Below are positions 1 to 11,685 of a DNA stretch of 64,000 nt, one piece after another. The notes below the pieces were generated by a model. It did not search any database, was not told the DNA's origin, and saw only the letters and a list, made by a program, of their open reading frames with translations. Where the stretch lies: NCBI GenBank assembly GCA_013397455.1, contig VYZB01000135.1:1462753-1526752 (forward strand), given 5' to 3'. A program made the translations under genes and the position numbers. Origin of the DNA: Crotophaga sulcirostris. Lineage: Eukaryota; Chordata; Aves; Cuculiformes; Crotophagidae. The stretch's first letter is position 1. Each line of letters opens with the position of its first letter.

Positions 1-150
1 CGCCCGCCCCGGGGGGGGCCACAACCGGTGCTTCAACCGGAGCCCCCGGCGCTTGGTGCCCGCCGACCCCCGCCGGCAACTTCGCACAAAGTTTCCTGCC
101 GGCAGGGAGACGCAGCCGCTGGTGCTCGCGCCCACCGTGGGGATTTGATT
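1..150. promoter_or_regulatory. Edge of a CpG island, probably the ETV6 promoter/exon 1 island
   Basis: The first 150 bases are very GC-rich with many CpG dinucleotides. GC and CpG density drop abruptly at about 150, where AT-rich low-complexity DNA starts. Frame 2 is open from the window start to a TGA at about 147 (ending LVLAPTVGI), but open frames are expected in GC-rich DNA and I recognise no protein. The ETV6 assignment is inferred from the direction and distance of exon 2; it could be the island of another gene. Confidence 0.6.
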
Positions 151-345
151 GTGGCTTACTGCTTTAATTTTACTTAGTTCTTTAATGTTTTATTTATAGC
201 TTTAACTTTTTTATTTCTTTAATATTTTTGTCTTTAAATTTTTTTTTATTTATTTATTTTTCTTTAACACCTATATTATTATTATCAGCATCATCACTAT
301 TTTTTTTATCTATCTATTTATCTATTTGTCTATTTCACTAATGCA
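151..345. repeat. T/A-rich low-complexity stretch with degenerate TTTA and TATC units
   Basis: Long T runs are mixed with repeated TTTAT and TATCTATCTATTTATC units and an ATTATTATTATCAGCATCATCAC section. It directly borders the CpG island edge. No gene is visible. Confidence 0.8.
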
Positions 346-562
346 GCAGGTAGGGGATCTAGGGCTGTTCATCCCGGCCCCTCTTCTTCCAGGCCCCGGG
401 AATGTCTTTCTCCGTGGCTTGGCCCCTTGAAGAAGGGGTTGCCCTGTGGAGTTTCTCGTTTTAAGTGGAGGCGGCGTAAAGCTGAGACAATGGAAACAAA
501 ATCGTGTTTCCTTTTTTGTCCAGACCCTTCCTATCTAGAGGCCCGCTGGAAACAGTGCTTTC

Positions 563-578
563 CTCTCTCTCTCTCTCT
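563..578. repeat. (CT)n microsatellite
   Basis: Eight CT units in a pyrimidine-rich context. Confidence 0.8.
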
Positions 579-821
579 TTTCCTCACCCCTTGGTTTTGT
601 TTCAATCGTACGTTTTCTTCAGCAGTCACTTTGCCTTCCTGCCAGCCAGGAATCTCCCTGCTGCTCACAACTAACTCTGTCTAAGAGTGCTTTAGCAGTT
701 GTCTCTCCCTGCCTGGAAGGAAAAGGTGACTTCCAGACTCTCTCTAAGGGGAAGAGCCTGGAATAAACACGTATATATTCACCTTAAAAACATGATGCTT
801 TTTTGTTTGCCTGTCCCATGC

Positions 822-835
822 GTGTGTGTGTGTGT
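822..835. repeat. (GT)n microsatellite
   Basis: Seven uninterrupted GT units. Confidence 0.85.
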
Positions 836-2834
836 ACATTTATGATGGGAGTCTTGCATTGCATGTGGTGTGACCATGATTTGAAAACTTCTGGGTGTAT
901 TTTCTCTTGCTGAGTTAAATGCTTTCAGGCCTGTGTCCTGTGAGCTCTTGTAGTTTAGGAAGTCTAGTTTGACTTTTCATAACACAACCAGAAAATTGGA
1001 TAACGGGAGTATTGTGTGTGCATTATGGTATGGCAAAATGCTAATGCAGGCAAAGTGTGTACAGTTAACTAAGCATATCCTTATATATATATAAACTGAA
1101 ATGTGGCTACTGTATCTTTTTTTTTTTTTTCTGGTAAGCCCTGTGGAAAGGTAGAGTGTGTTCTCTGAACAGAAGAACACAAATGAATGAAAAAGTAGTG
1201 TCATGTTGTGTTTGTTTTCAACATGTGTCGTTTTGAAAATACCAGGCTGGCTTCTGCTCTTACTCCAGTCAGCAACAAAACTACTGTTGATTTCAGGAAC
1301 AGTAAAACTGGTCCTTCCCTGACCTCACTAAGATATCTTATAGAGCCGTACTGTAAGGGATCAGCTACATAGCAGGACAGGTGCAAACAGACTTCTGTTG
1401 GAGTCTTGGGATGATTAAATGCTAATTTTTCATTACATTTAGAGAGATACCGAGAAACTGATTTTTCTTTTAAGTGACGCTCTAAACATTGTGGTCTGAA
1501 CTTATTTTTATTTTTTAATGTGTGATTTGTTTACGTGCCAACCCTTGCAGTTATCTTACAGAAACTGCTGCTGTTTGCTTCTCTGTTGGTGATTGTTTTA
1601 ATAGTTTCAAATACGTATTTTCAGACAGAAATGTGAATTTCAAATGATAGTGTCTCTTTACCAGTCAAGGATAACTTTGATATCCAAACTCTGGATAACT
1701 TTCTCTTCAGTTTTTCAAACTGCTACTGTTTTTTGGATTCTTCTTGCAACCAGGCAGAGTTAAAGGTGGTTGCAATCAGCAGCTGGATTTAGGAGGAGTT
1801 GTTTAGATGCTAGTGTGATTATACAAGTACTATCGATTACTTCTTCAGCCTGCCAGTCCAGCTTGCGGCACCGAGCGCAAGGTCGAGGCTGAGGAGCAGA
1901 CTCCACACCGTACTCCCAACTTCACTGCTAAACTGCTGTGTTCTTCTGAAAAGTAGCCAAGTATTGTGCTGCAAGGGTGTTGCAGAGTTTCATTAGGAGC
2001 CTGTGGACTGGAAGTGGTGGTGTTGGTGCGGATATATATTGGATCTATTTTTTTTGCCTTCCCCCTCCAACATGGGGCAAGGGTGCCTGCATTAAAAGCC
2101 AGAGCAGCTGGGGTGATCAACCATGTAAATCTTCAGCGGAGGGAGTGAAGGCTACTGCTGTGTTTATACCTGAGCTGTCTGGTGCAGAGTCTCCCTATCT
2201 CAACTTGTTAGATAAGCACTCTAATAAGATTTAGGAAAACTCTGAGGTGATGTTTTGGTATGTATTTAACTATTGGTAATCAGTATAAACTTGCAGTACT
2301 ATCCTGGTTCATGCCAAGTACTTACCAGTATGTATGTGTGGTTGTGTGATATGTGTTTGCTTTGTGGTAAATATTTCTCCTCTCTTCTACTGAGAGAGGA
2401 GAAATAGAATGCCTAATATCCTGATCTTGCCAGCACTTGGGTGTGTGCTTGCGTGGTTGGTGGCAAGCAGACCCATTGTGGCAAAGAAGTGAAGTGTGTA
2501 TTTAAAGAGCTTAAAGCTGCAAGAGAGAAGTCATTGCTGCGGGTCAGAGATGAGCACGAAGGTTGGACCCTCAGTGTTGGCTACAGCTTTAGAGCATCAA
2601 CGTACTTTTTGCGTGAACTGATAAGCTTCAGACTCCAGCCCGAGAGAGCCTGAGGGCTCAAGTCCAAGTTGGCTTGGGAAGGGATGTCTGGTGTACTTGT
2701 ATTGAGGCATCTTTTTCATCCCTGCCGTTGGGATGTCTCCGTCACTAGTAAACCTGTTCCTCTGAACCTTATCCATAGTAGTTAGCTGATAGTATTATTG
2801 TAGATACTGCCATGACATTGACACTCCTTACAGT

Positions 2835-2950
2835 ATTGGCAAGTGATCTTTATGGCCTCGCCTCTCCTCCTCCAGATGGGAGAACTGAGGCATAGGCAGA
2901 GCATAAACATCTTGGCAAAGGCTTAAATGAGAGCAAAAGTACAAAGTGAG
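2835..2950 (-). repeat. MIR-like ancient SINE fragment
   Basis: The string CAGATGGGAGAACTGAGGCA, followed by a purine-rich part and CTTGGCAAAGGC, matches the reverse complement of the MIR core (the CTCAGTTTCC-type block and the TTGGGCAAG-type block) in the right order. It is short and diverged, and boundaries are approximate. Confidence 0.5.
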
Positions 2951-4584
2951 GCAGATAATGATTTTTGTGATTAATTAAGGTCTATGTGGTGATCAGTTCT
3001 ATTTGAAAGCTTTCCTGGACCTCTCTGATTGTGAGGATCTCCCTGGTTTTTTTTTTTTGCTGAAATGACAATACTTTGAGAATATTACTGTGGTATCACA
3101 TGGAGCAGGTGAGTAGGAGGGTCCCAAAAGGTACACTTCTATTGTTGTTTTTTATAAATCTGGCACTTTCAGTTGCTTAGTCTGATTTACTGTGCTACCA
3201 TACAAACAATTGTGTTGGCACAAGTGTGGAGTTCTGGGGAAAACTAAAACTAGGAATGTGGGGAAAACTAAAACTAGGAATAAGGGGAGGATCAGCTGCT
3301 TCAGAACTCAAAGACTGGGGTTTCTCTGAGCCCAGGCTCCCTTGTGTGTGCCTGACTAATGCTTGAGCAGAGAGTGCTTTCAGTGGGCAGCACTGAAGGC
3401 ACTGAGCCTTCGAGCGAGTCAGGTTTTACAGCTGACTCCAGTGGAGATTTTGTGCAGCTGTACACTGGTGGATGTGAGCGCTTTCTCTTGCAGTGAGCTG
3501 TACGTGGTGGCCTTTGTGATTGCACGGGCACCGCAAGGGTCACTACAGAACCATGTAGCTTGACAGCTTGTCTCACTGGTGCTCATTTTAGATTTCAGGA
3601 TACACTTAGTCTTCCTCCCCTCCCTTTTTTTAAACGATTACGATTTGTGTAAGCCAAAGGAAAAGAATCAGCACAGTGTTCGAGCTTTCAATCTTAACTG
3701 GCTTCCCCAGGTTTACTCAGTTTTAAGTAGTGCTTTATGTCTCATAATACTTCACTGGTGCTATTTTTGCAAAGAGCTTTCTCCCACTGAAGGCATCCCA
3801 TGGTGAAGGACTGTTCAGTACCATTCAGCCAGAATCCTGCTACCCTTAACAAAGGCTGAATACATTCCTGAATGTTTGTTAGCAAACTTGTATACTAGGA
3901 GAAGGATCCTTCTTCTGTTAGTGTCAATGACAAAACTCTCATTAAGTTCAGTGGGTGTAGGATTGAATGGGAGAAGACCAGCATTTAGCAGTACGTATTA
4001 TTTAACACCTGGTTAATCACTTAACTCCTTGGTACCAGCTAAACTTAATCCCTCTGAAGCAAAATTTTACTAACGCTGCCCCAATTAAACACTGGTCATT
4101 ACTGTTCGCTGTGTCATTACAAGTGAAGTCAGTTTCCTGGGAGGCAACCCATTAAAACAGCAGCCCCATTCTGAAATGCCCCAATTAAACAGAGGATACT
4201 TTAATGATAATTTACATGTATATTGTACCTTACATCTCAAAGTGCCTTTTGGAAGGAGGTGGCTAAGCCAGCACTCTGCTGATAGAAATGATGATAAGCA
4301 GGAGATGGAGTCTTGTACAGTTACGCAGAAGTGATGTTTTTGTCTTTTGGAGAAGTTATCTGGGCCCTTGAGTGCTTTCCTTGTGAAATCTTCTGACAAA
4401 ACCTTTCCTAATAACTTGCTTACTTTGAGAAAATAGAGCTAAGGCAACCTGTGTTTTTTTTGACTAGTGGCGTGGTTCTGACCTACAATCAAAAAATTGG
4501 CTAATTTGGGTTTTGGAGTATTTGTGGTTCAGTGCCTTCAGATGGGCATCCCCAGAGCAACAGAACTTCAAAAGCAAGCGCTTC
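2951..4584. other. Intronic DNA without a recognised gene
   Basis: Apart from the 3236 tandem repeat I see no gene. At 3925-3980 the text resembles the CTCCCATTGACTTCAGTGGG-type block found in old reptile and bird CR1/L3 copies. A 15-bp string (TGCCCCAATTAAACA) occurs at 4077 and again at 4177. Confidence 0.55.
3236..3281. repeat. 22-bp unit repeated twice in tandem (period 24)
   Basis: GGGGAAAACTAAAACTAGGAAT occurs at 3236-3257 and again, identical, at 3260-3281, separated by GT. The perfect identity suggests a recent slippage or duplication event. Confidence 0.95.
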
Positions 4585-4725
4585 TCAAAGCGTTCACTTT
4601 GGCCTTTGTTTTCCCTATCTGTGAAACAGACATAAAGTAATAATGGACTTACCTCTGCAGGGCAGTAGTGAGGCTTAGTATTTGTAATGCAGCATGGAAA
4701 TGAATTGTGTTTATTGTATAAATCA
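4585..4725 (+). repeat. MIR-like ancient SINE fragment
   Basis: TTTTCCCTATCTGTGAAACAG, then a TAATAATGGACTTACCTC block, then a GGGCAGTAGTGAGGCTTAGT block, follow the MIR core in order and spacing (CAGTTTCC-CATCTGTAAAA, AATAATAGTACCTACCTC, GGTTGTTGTGAGGATTA). Confidence 0.7.
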
Positions 4726-7700
4726 GTGTCAGAGTGATCTGGTTTACCTGTTGGCTTTTTTGGTAGGTGCAGCTTGCCTCTGCAGAGCAGTCAGAGAGAG
4801 CAAGATTTTATGGCTTCACTGAATCCCAATGGCTGGATCCACCAAGGTGGTTTTTCTGTGCCTACAACCTGCATTGAGTGTGGGTTTGGGAGAACTGTGT
4901 GTGTATTTCAGGTGTGACAGTTCTGCCACAGTTCTGCTCCTGGCCCAGGACAGGAGCACCTGGGAGGCACAGCAGCCAGATATGACTGTCAGAGCAGTCC
5001 CTGCCACCTTCCCCTGACCATTGTCCTTCCCAGGACTCCCTGAAACTGAGTGCAGAGCAGGCTTTGTACTCAGTTGTCACAGGTTTTTCTTTTTCATGAG
5101 GGCAGGAGGGCATCCCTCTCTGTTAGATCACATACACCTTCCCCATCTGCCCAGGGAGGTCCCACTAGCAAAGGCAGTGGCTGGCGGTCAGCAGCTAGCA
5201 TTGTCACAACAATTAATTTTTAGACTGATATGTCCACTCCTGAGGGGAAAAAGACCACTCAGGACAAGCCCATGGGTGTGATGTTCCTTCAGGCAGTCCT
5301 GAAGAAGCCAAACCAAGCCCAGATATGGGCTCAGGTCTATCTAACCTTAGCAAAGACACCAGACAGGCCACGAAAACTCCTGTGCCTTTAACAGCAGAGT
5401 TGTGGTAACTGATTCCTGTTATTGTGGGTTATTTTTTCAGGTCTACAATCCAAGCCAAATATAGACCATATTGGTTTCTGGTGTTGCTGAGTAGTCTTCA
5501 GGCAGTGTTTTGTTGGAGCACAGAGGACAACTACTCTCTTTATCTACCTCTTCAGTAGCATGGAACTCGAGGCTAGATTATACTGATTTTTTTATTTTTT
5601 TTCTGTAAATGCTGCTGGCGGGAAAATAAATGCAGAAAACTCCAGCTGAAGTTGAACTGGTTTATGGAATGTTTGGAGCAGCACTAAATAAAGGATTTTG
5701 GAAGGAGTTAATCTTTTCACTGATAGGTGGTATTGCTTCTCTTCTGTAATGCTACTGAGCTCCCAAGTGAACTGGGTACAGCAATTAAGGAAAGCTATAA
5801 ATGATTCTTCATCTAAATGATTTTTCTAAAGGTTATTTCTTGTTAAGCCACATGCAGTTTCTTTACTACAGTGTTCTTGTACAGTTTGCAAATACTGTCA
5901 TGGTTAAGACTGTCTGGAGAGAAAATGTATATGAAAGAGGGAGATTCTCACTGCGGTATTTATGTTGGTGTTCTATGGAATGTTTGCACACGGAAATAAG
6001 TAGCATTGTAAATCATTTTAAAGATGTTTATGATGCCAAGAGTAATATTGGGTGTGACTGCAAGAGTTAAGTGTTAATACAACTCCGCAGAAATATTTTG
6101 AATGTGACAACTGGGCTTTACGTGTTAAACTATTAACAGCTGGCTAATATTAAATCCAGAGTTTGTTTGTTTTATTTTTAAAATAAAATTAAATGTGGTT
6201 ATAAATAGGAACTATGAGTGATTTCTTGGTGGTGTCTGTTGTTGTTTGTTTGCTTGGGGCTTTTGTTTAGGGTTTTTTTTGGTCTCTTTTGTTGTAGGGT
6301 TGATGAGGGGCTTTTCTATTATTTTTTGGGTTTTTTTTTTTTCCTAGCTAGCTTGAGTAGAGTCTGATCAAGCTTGGAAATAACTTGTTTTGAAAAGCTT
6401 TGAGATTTTAATCTAGAGGAAACCAACTGGCATCCAGTGATGGAATGCAGCAGAGAGTGAGATTCTGTACGTGGTTTGTGTTTTTCCATTATGTCTTCAA
6501 TGGGCTCCTCCAAAACATCTATTAACAGAAACTAGGAATATTTTTTAAATGATATGGGATTCTGTGGAAATCCAGGAGCTTGGAGTTCTACCAGATAAAT
6601 ATGTAATAAAAGTGCCAGAGATAGCAGTACTAGAATTCAGAGACAAATTTGTCCAGCTAGTAAGGCCACAACAAGGCATTCAACATCTGTAAAATGCATT
6701 TTCCTTTTCTTTCTCTTTTTTTTTCCTGAAAAGAACTTCACATAAAAGAGGTTTCCATCATTGCTCGAGCACTGTGAACCTCTGATGTGCTTGGGGGTCA
6801 AATGGAGCAAACCTAGCATTACATCAATATTGGGGAGTGCCTTCCCTCTTTCTGGGAACTCCTCTCAGGTATATGTTGGGATTCCCCCACATGATAGAAG
6901 TAATCCTTTTTTTCTAGTGGGTTAGGACTGGATATTATTTTACCATGTTCCCTGTTGGATGGCAAGTTCTCGGCTTCCTACCTGCCCTGTGCTTTTAAAC
7001 ACGGGCAAAGCCAAGCCTTCTCAGACTGCCTCAGGGGTTGAGGTTAGAGGGGGTAGGGTGTGAGGAACCAGAGTCTTGGGGGTGAGGGTGTTGGTCCCAG
7101 TCATCACTGGATGCTACTGGAAAAAATGTTTTCTGGCATACGGGATCCTCACCGCCACATCCACGAGCAGCTGCCTGGGTATTTTCAGTGGGCACCACTA
7201 TGTGAGACTGCAACTTGAAGCCTGCAGAGCAGTGAGGGTAGCGCTGATGGGCCTTTGTCAGCTGTGCCACTGCCTTTCCGCCATGGTGGCTCTGGTCCCA
7301 GCAGCCTCGCCCCAGCTCCAGAGAATCGGCTCCCTCCAGTTTAGACCACTGTTGTTCTTTGTTGGGCAGCTTAGTTTGGACACGTGTAGGTGCCAGATGC
7401 ACAACTAGGGCAGTGATGTGACTGTGGAGTGTGAGGAAATGAAGGGCAGAAGTGTTTTCATGGAGGGATGACGATGCATTCATTCCTGCTAAGTCCCAGG
7501 GTGCCAGGAAGGGCACCAGGTTGTAGGAACAGGAGCGCTGATGGGTGTAAAATAAATTTCTCAGTTGGCAGTCTTGAGTGGTTGTGTCACCGTCAAATGG
7601 CTTGAACAAATGGGTTCTCTGGAAGAGGACTTGGGGAAGACTATGGGAGCGGCTTCCAGGGGAAGAAGGTTATGGGCTGTAAAATATTTCATGGCATGTG

Positions 7701-8274
7701 GCCTGAGATATGTATCACACATTGCACAGTAAACACTGGGCTCAAACACACTGGAGATGGTCTTAGCAACCTACCTCATACCAGCTGAATCATCAGAGCC
7801 ATCCGTGACTGACCGTGTGCTGGCTTTTACTACCTCCCAACTGGGACAAATTACAACTTCTTTTAAACCTCAAAGTAAGAAGAGAGTGAATTAATAGCGT
7901 ATGCACAGCCAATTAGCACAACCAACTGAAGCATGTTGACGGACAGTGGCTGAGTTTTGCAAGCTTGGAGAAGTGGGCAGAAAGGGCAGTGTTTTCTTTT
8001 TTTTCTTCCTGGTAGTTTTGGGTGAATTGCATGCATGGCTCTTCTGCTTAACAGAAACAGTGATTTTATTTTAGGAAATTATTTGGGTGGTGAATAAAAG
8101 AGAAAACTGAACTCAGTTTTCAATTTGGGGTCAAATAGGCAAATAAAACTATAGTGGGAAAGGAGCAGGAGATAAAATAGAAGTTATCTGAATATTAGAG
8201 TTTGAATCCATGCTGTGTATTGGTTCTGATTACAGCATGTTTTCCTGACTACCAGGAAGGTTTGTAGAAGCACT
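4726..8274. other. Intronic DNA; longest chance-looking open frame at 7031-7609 (minus)
   Basis: No splice-bounded coding sequence was found. The segment 7031-7609 is open on the minus strand for 192 codons. It is GC-richer than its surroundings and open on the plus strand too (7076-7408). The predicted protein is rich in His, Ser and Pro with no recognised domain, signal peptide or membrane helix. I read it as chance rather than a gene, but it is the longest open frame in the window. Confidence 0.5.
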
Positions 8275-8770
8275 GAAAAAGATGCAGAAATGAACAGTGA
8301 AGTTGCCTGGGGAAACTTTGATAGAAAGAGAAGCTATGTTGCTGAGGACTCTTAGGCTTGGAAAGGAGACTGCGGAGGGAGGTATAGCAGAAATCTATAA
8401 AATCTCACAGTGGTGTAGTATGGGAAGCAATTATTTCTGACAGTACAAAACCAAAGCAGGGAATGAAATTACCAGCCAGAAAGATTAACACAGATGGAAG
8501 AAGTACTTGTTCTAAATTATGGAACTCACTGCTGCAGGATGCTTTGGAGGCTAAAAGCACAAATGGATTTTAAAAAGAGGGTAGAGGAATACGGGGAAGG
8601 TATTAAGCCTGTAAGCCTGTGGGAGGGGAACCCTGTAATTACACAGGGGAAAGATTGCTTTTTCCTGTCTGCTAAGCCTTTCGTGAAACAGAGACTTCTT
8701 GTCTTTTGGGGACAAGATCCCAGGCAAGATAGACTTGCTCTGATGATGTATAGGCATTCAGATGCTTCAA
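8275..8770 (+). mobile_element. Ancient CR1/L3-like LINE 3' fragment
   Basis: The order of blocks fits the 3' part of old CR1 elements: GCAGAAATCTATAAAATC, a block coding for a decayed RT-tail, ATTATGGAACTCACTGCTGCAGG, GGCTAAAAGCACAAATGGATTT, and near the end AAGATAGACTTGCTCTGA, which resembles the CTAGATGGACCTTTGGTCTGA block. It is strongly diverged. Boundaries are approximate. Confidence 0.7.
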
Positions 8771-11024
8771 TGTAAAATTTTGCACCCTGGAAGGCTGGTC
8801 TCAAGTGCTTATTAGTCTCCTCTGTATTGTTTCCTAAGTCTCAGCTCCAGCAGTCTTGATTTCAAGAGCACTAGTTAATTGTAAGTGGGAAGAGAGCTAA
8901 GGAAGAATTTGTGACTGTGACTCAGAGATTTGTGAAGTCTGGATTGCTAGGACTACCAAGAGATTGGCTTTGTTGCTTTAATTACCCAGATTCAAATGGA
9001 AGAAGGGAAGGCCTTTAGGGAATACATGGAAGAGGAATTACAGATCAGTGTTTGAAAAAATGGAAGTTTTCTGATTATGGGGAAGAGATATTGTTTGCTT
9101 CTAGGAGCCAAATGTGGGCTGAACTATGCTTTTCTAAAGGTCTCCCAATTCCTATTATCACCCACATGAAATGTGTTCCTCAAGCATTAACTCTTCTTTC
9201 ACATATGTGACAAATGGTGTCCCAACTGGAGCTTGCAGCCACAGGCATGAGTTGCTGCTTTCACTGCCTGGCCAAATGTTGCAAGCAGTCGCTGAACTGT
9301 CTTAGTTGCTAAGAAGTGCTGTCATTTGCACAGACTTTGCATTGCGCTTTGATTGTGACTTCTTTTTTTTTTTTTTTTAAACAAAACAGCAAACAGAGGA
9401 ACAGATATACAAAATCAATTCCAATATTGTTTTCCATGTGTACTTTTTAGTTATTTTTCCTAGAGAGAGTGATTCGCAGTGTTGCATAGCCATTAAAACA
9501 TATTGATGTGCAGCTAAATATGGACTTTAAGCTAAATTTAGTTCTCATTTCTGCTAATCTATAAAATGTCCACAAGTATCTATTTAAGTGATTAGATAGC
9601 CTAATAGAGATTTAGTTGAGTTTTATTTTAGAAAATAACGAATTACTTTATTAGGGTGATTGATTTTTTTCTTAAAAAAAATTTTAAATGCTGTTTATGA
9701 GAGAACCTACACTTGGGTCTTCACAGATATGTAATTACAAGTCTTCCCCATCAAAACTCTGAGCATTAAAAGTAGTTATTAATAAAAAAAATTGATAATT
9801 GTTCCTGAAGTATCTGATACATTTTGAGGTAAGTTCTTAATAAATAATAAGCCTTTTTATTAAGCAAATTTTTTTTTAATTGCACTGATTGTTTCTTGTC
9901 ACCCTGATCTTATATGAGTAAATTTTGCTCTATCATACCTCATTTTTAATTGTCAACTGGAGAAAAAAACCAAGCTTCCTGTTTCTGCAACTCCAAAGCA
10001 TTTTTCAACTTTGGGTAAACTAGTCATTGTAATGAACTAATTTACTAAAATGAAAGAAGATGATATTCTCTCTGTATCTGTTGCCAAAAGCTGATTTGAC
10101 TCTTTGACAGACTCGGGCTCTAGGTATATAGTAGTGTGTCTCGTTCAAATGCTGGGACTTCCTTTTATGCTTTGGCACAAAGTTTTGTACTTGGGATCTA
10201 CCTTGAAAATTATTTTCTGCTATTATAGTTATGAGTGTATTTCAATACACTTTAGTTACATGTTTCTTAGGTTTTTTAAAATTAAAAAAAAATCGCAACA
10301 TTGAAATTTTAAAGGAAACGGCTTAGAAAATTATATGTATTTAGACATAATATCTTTGCAGATCTTGTATACGGTGCTAGTCAGAAGCTCTTTTTGTCCC
10401 CTGCCTGCTATCCTCTATATGGAGTTTTCATTTAATGCTTTAGTGTTGAGACTCGTCTTCTTTAGCTGATGCAATGGAAAACCAGTTGATGTGAAGGGTA
10501 TTTCTCCAGTTTAGTGTTAAGATTTGGCTTTGCAAATACGAGGGGAAGCCATTGTAGATGCAGAACAAGTCTCCAAGTGAAACCAAAACTCTTATACTGT
10601 TAGTGCTCCTGGAAAGAAAAGGCTCTGAAAAAAACAGGTTTTAACTTGCATTCTGTAGTAGAGGTGTCTGCTTTCTAAGATACTGAAAAGTCTCCACTAG
10701 CTCAGTGTTTTAATATGTTTGATATCACAGGCAGTTCCCTGTGAAGCAGGGAACTAGGATTGCCCTGCTTCATGAATGGGGAGCGGAGTGGCTTCATGTA
10801 GTATCTTGCTACCTATAGCTGCAGCAAAATAGTGCTGTACTCTACCAATGTGGTCTCCTTGGACCCTTTGCTTGCTGCCTACCTGGGACTCCTCCTCACT
10901 ATTTGCTTGGCAAGCGGTACTGTGCTTAGTTTGTCCTTCCTGCTTGCTGTGTGATAACCTCATGGTCCTACTGCATGTCGCTCGGAGGTGAAGAGTAATA
11001 TCACCATCATATCACTATCGGTCA
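8771..11024. other. Intronic DNA, AT-rich, no recognised gene
   Basis: The part from about 9360 to 10320 is notably AT-rich with T and A runs (for example 9361-9379). Chance frames up to 69 codons are present; none is bounded by good splice sites or recognisable. Confidence 0.6.
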
Positions 11025-11416
11025 ATAGCTGGTTGAATATAAGCCAGAAGTATGCCCAGGTGGCCAAGAAAGCCAACAGCATCCTGGCTTGTGTCAGAAA
11101 TAGTGTGGCCAGGAGGACCAGGGAAGTGGTCACGCCCTTGTACTTGGCATTGGTGGGGCTGCAGCTTGAGTACTGTGTGCAGTTCTGGGCCCCTCACTAC
11201 AAGAAGGACATTGAGGTGCTGGAGCGTGTCCAGAGAAGGGCAATGAGGCTGGTGAAGGGGCTGGAGAACAAATCTTACGAGGAACGGCTGAGGGAGCTGG
11301 GGTTGTTTAGTCTGGAGAAAAGGAGGCTGAGGGGAAACCTTATTGCTCTCTACCACTATCTGAAAGAAGGTTGTAGTGAGGTGGGTGTCGGTTTCTTCCC
11401 CCCAAGTAACAAGTGA
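10988..11416 (+). pseudogene. CR1 reverse transcriptase C-terminal fragment
   Basis: An open frame of 142 codons. From about residue 20 it contains motifs characteristic of the CR1 ORF2 tail: [40 protein letters not shown] and [20 protein letters not shown]. Upstream residues are not CR1-like, so the first ATG is fortuitous. The frame is lost near 11400: the expected continuation (starting at the codons for Val-Thr-Ser-Asp) is in another frame, so a one-base indel ends the reading at 11416. The catalytic part of the RT is missing, so the product would be inactive. Confidence 0.9.
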
Positions 11417-11685
11417 TAGGATGAGAGGAAGTGGCCTCAGGTTGCACCAGGGGAGGTTTAGATTGGATATCAGAAAAAATATTACTTCACCGGAAGGGCT
11501 GTCAAGTGTTGGAACATGCTGCCCAGGAAGTGGTTGAATCACCATCCCTGGAGCTGTTTAAAAGATGCGTAGATGTGGTACGCAGGTACGGGGTTTAGTG
11601 GTGGACTTGGCAGTGCTAGGTTCAGGGCTGTACCTGATGATCTTAAAAGTCTTTTCCAACCCAAACGATTCTAAGGTTCTATTAT
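11025..11685 (+). mobile_element. CR1 LINE, 5'-truncated copy with 3' end
   Basis: It carries the C-terminal coding part of the CR1 reverse transcriptase plus the short 3' tail ending near CCAACCCAAACGATTCTAAG, close to the typical CR1 end (AACGATTCTATGATTCTA). The 5' truncation is usual for CR1. It lies in the same orientation as ETV6. It is less diverged than the other CR1 fragments but no longer intact. Confidence 0.95.

Larger units (their letters stand above)
346..2834. other. Intronic DNA without a recognised gene
   Basis: Moderately GC-rich island shore up to about 700, then ordinary intronic DNA. It contains a short CT run (563-578), a TG run (822-835), a TA run near 1084 and a T run near 1118. 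The 1850-2230 part has overlapping open frames of 60-91 codons on both strands with no recognisable protein. Confidence 0.6.

Noticed and set aside
10988..11416. Possible functional host gene with reverse-transcriptase-like sequence
   Set aside because: The motifs and the 3' tail are those of CR1, the catalytic part is missing and the frame breaks near 11400. It is a dead LINE copy.
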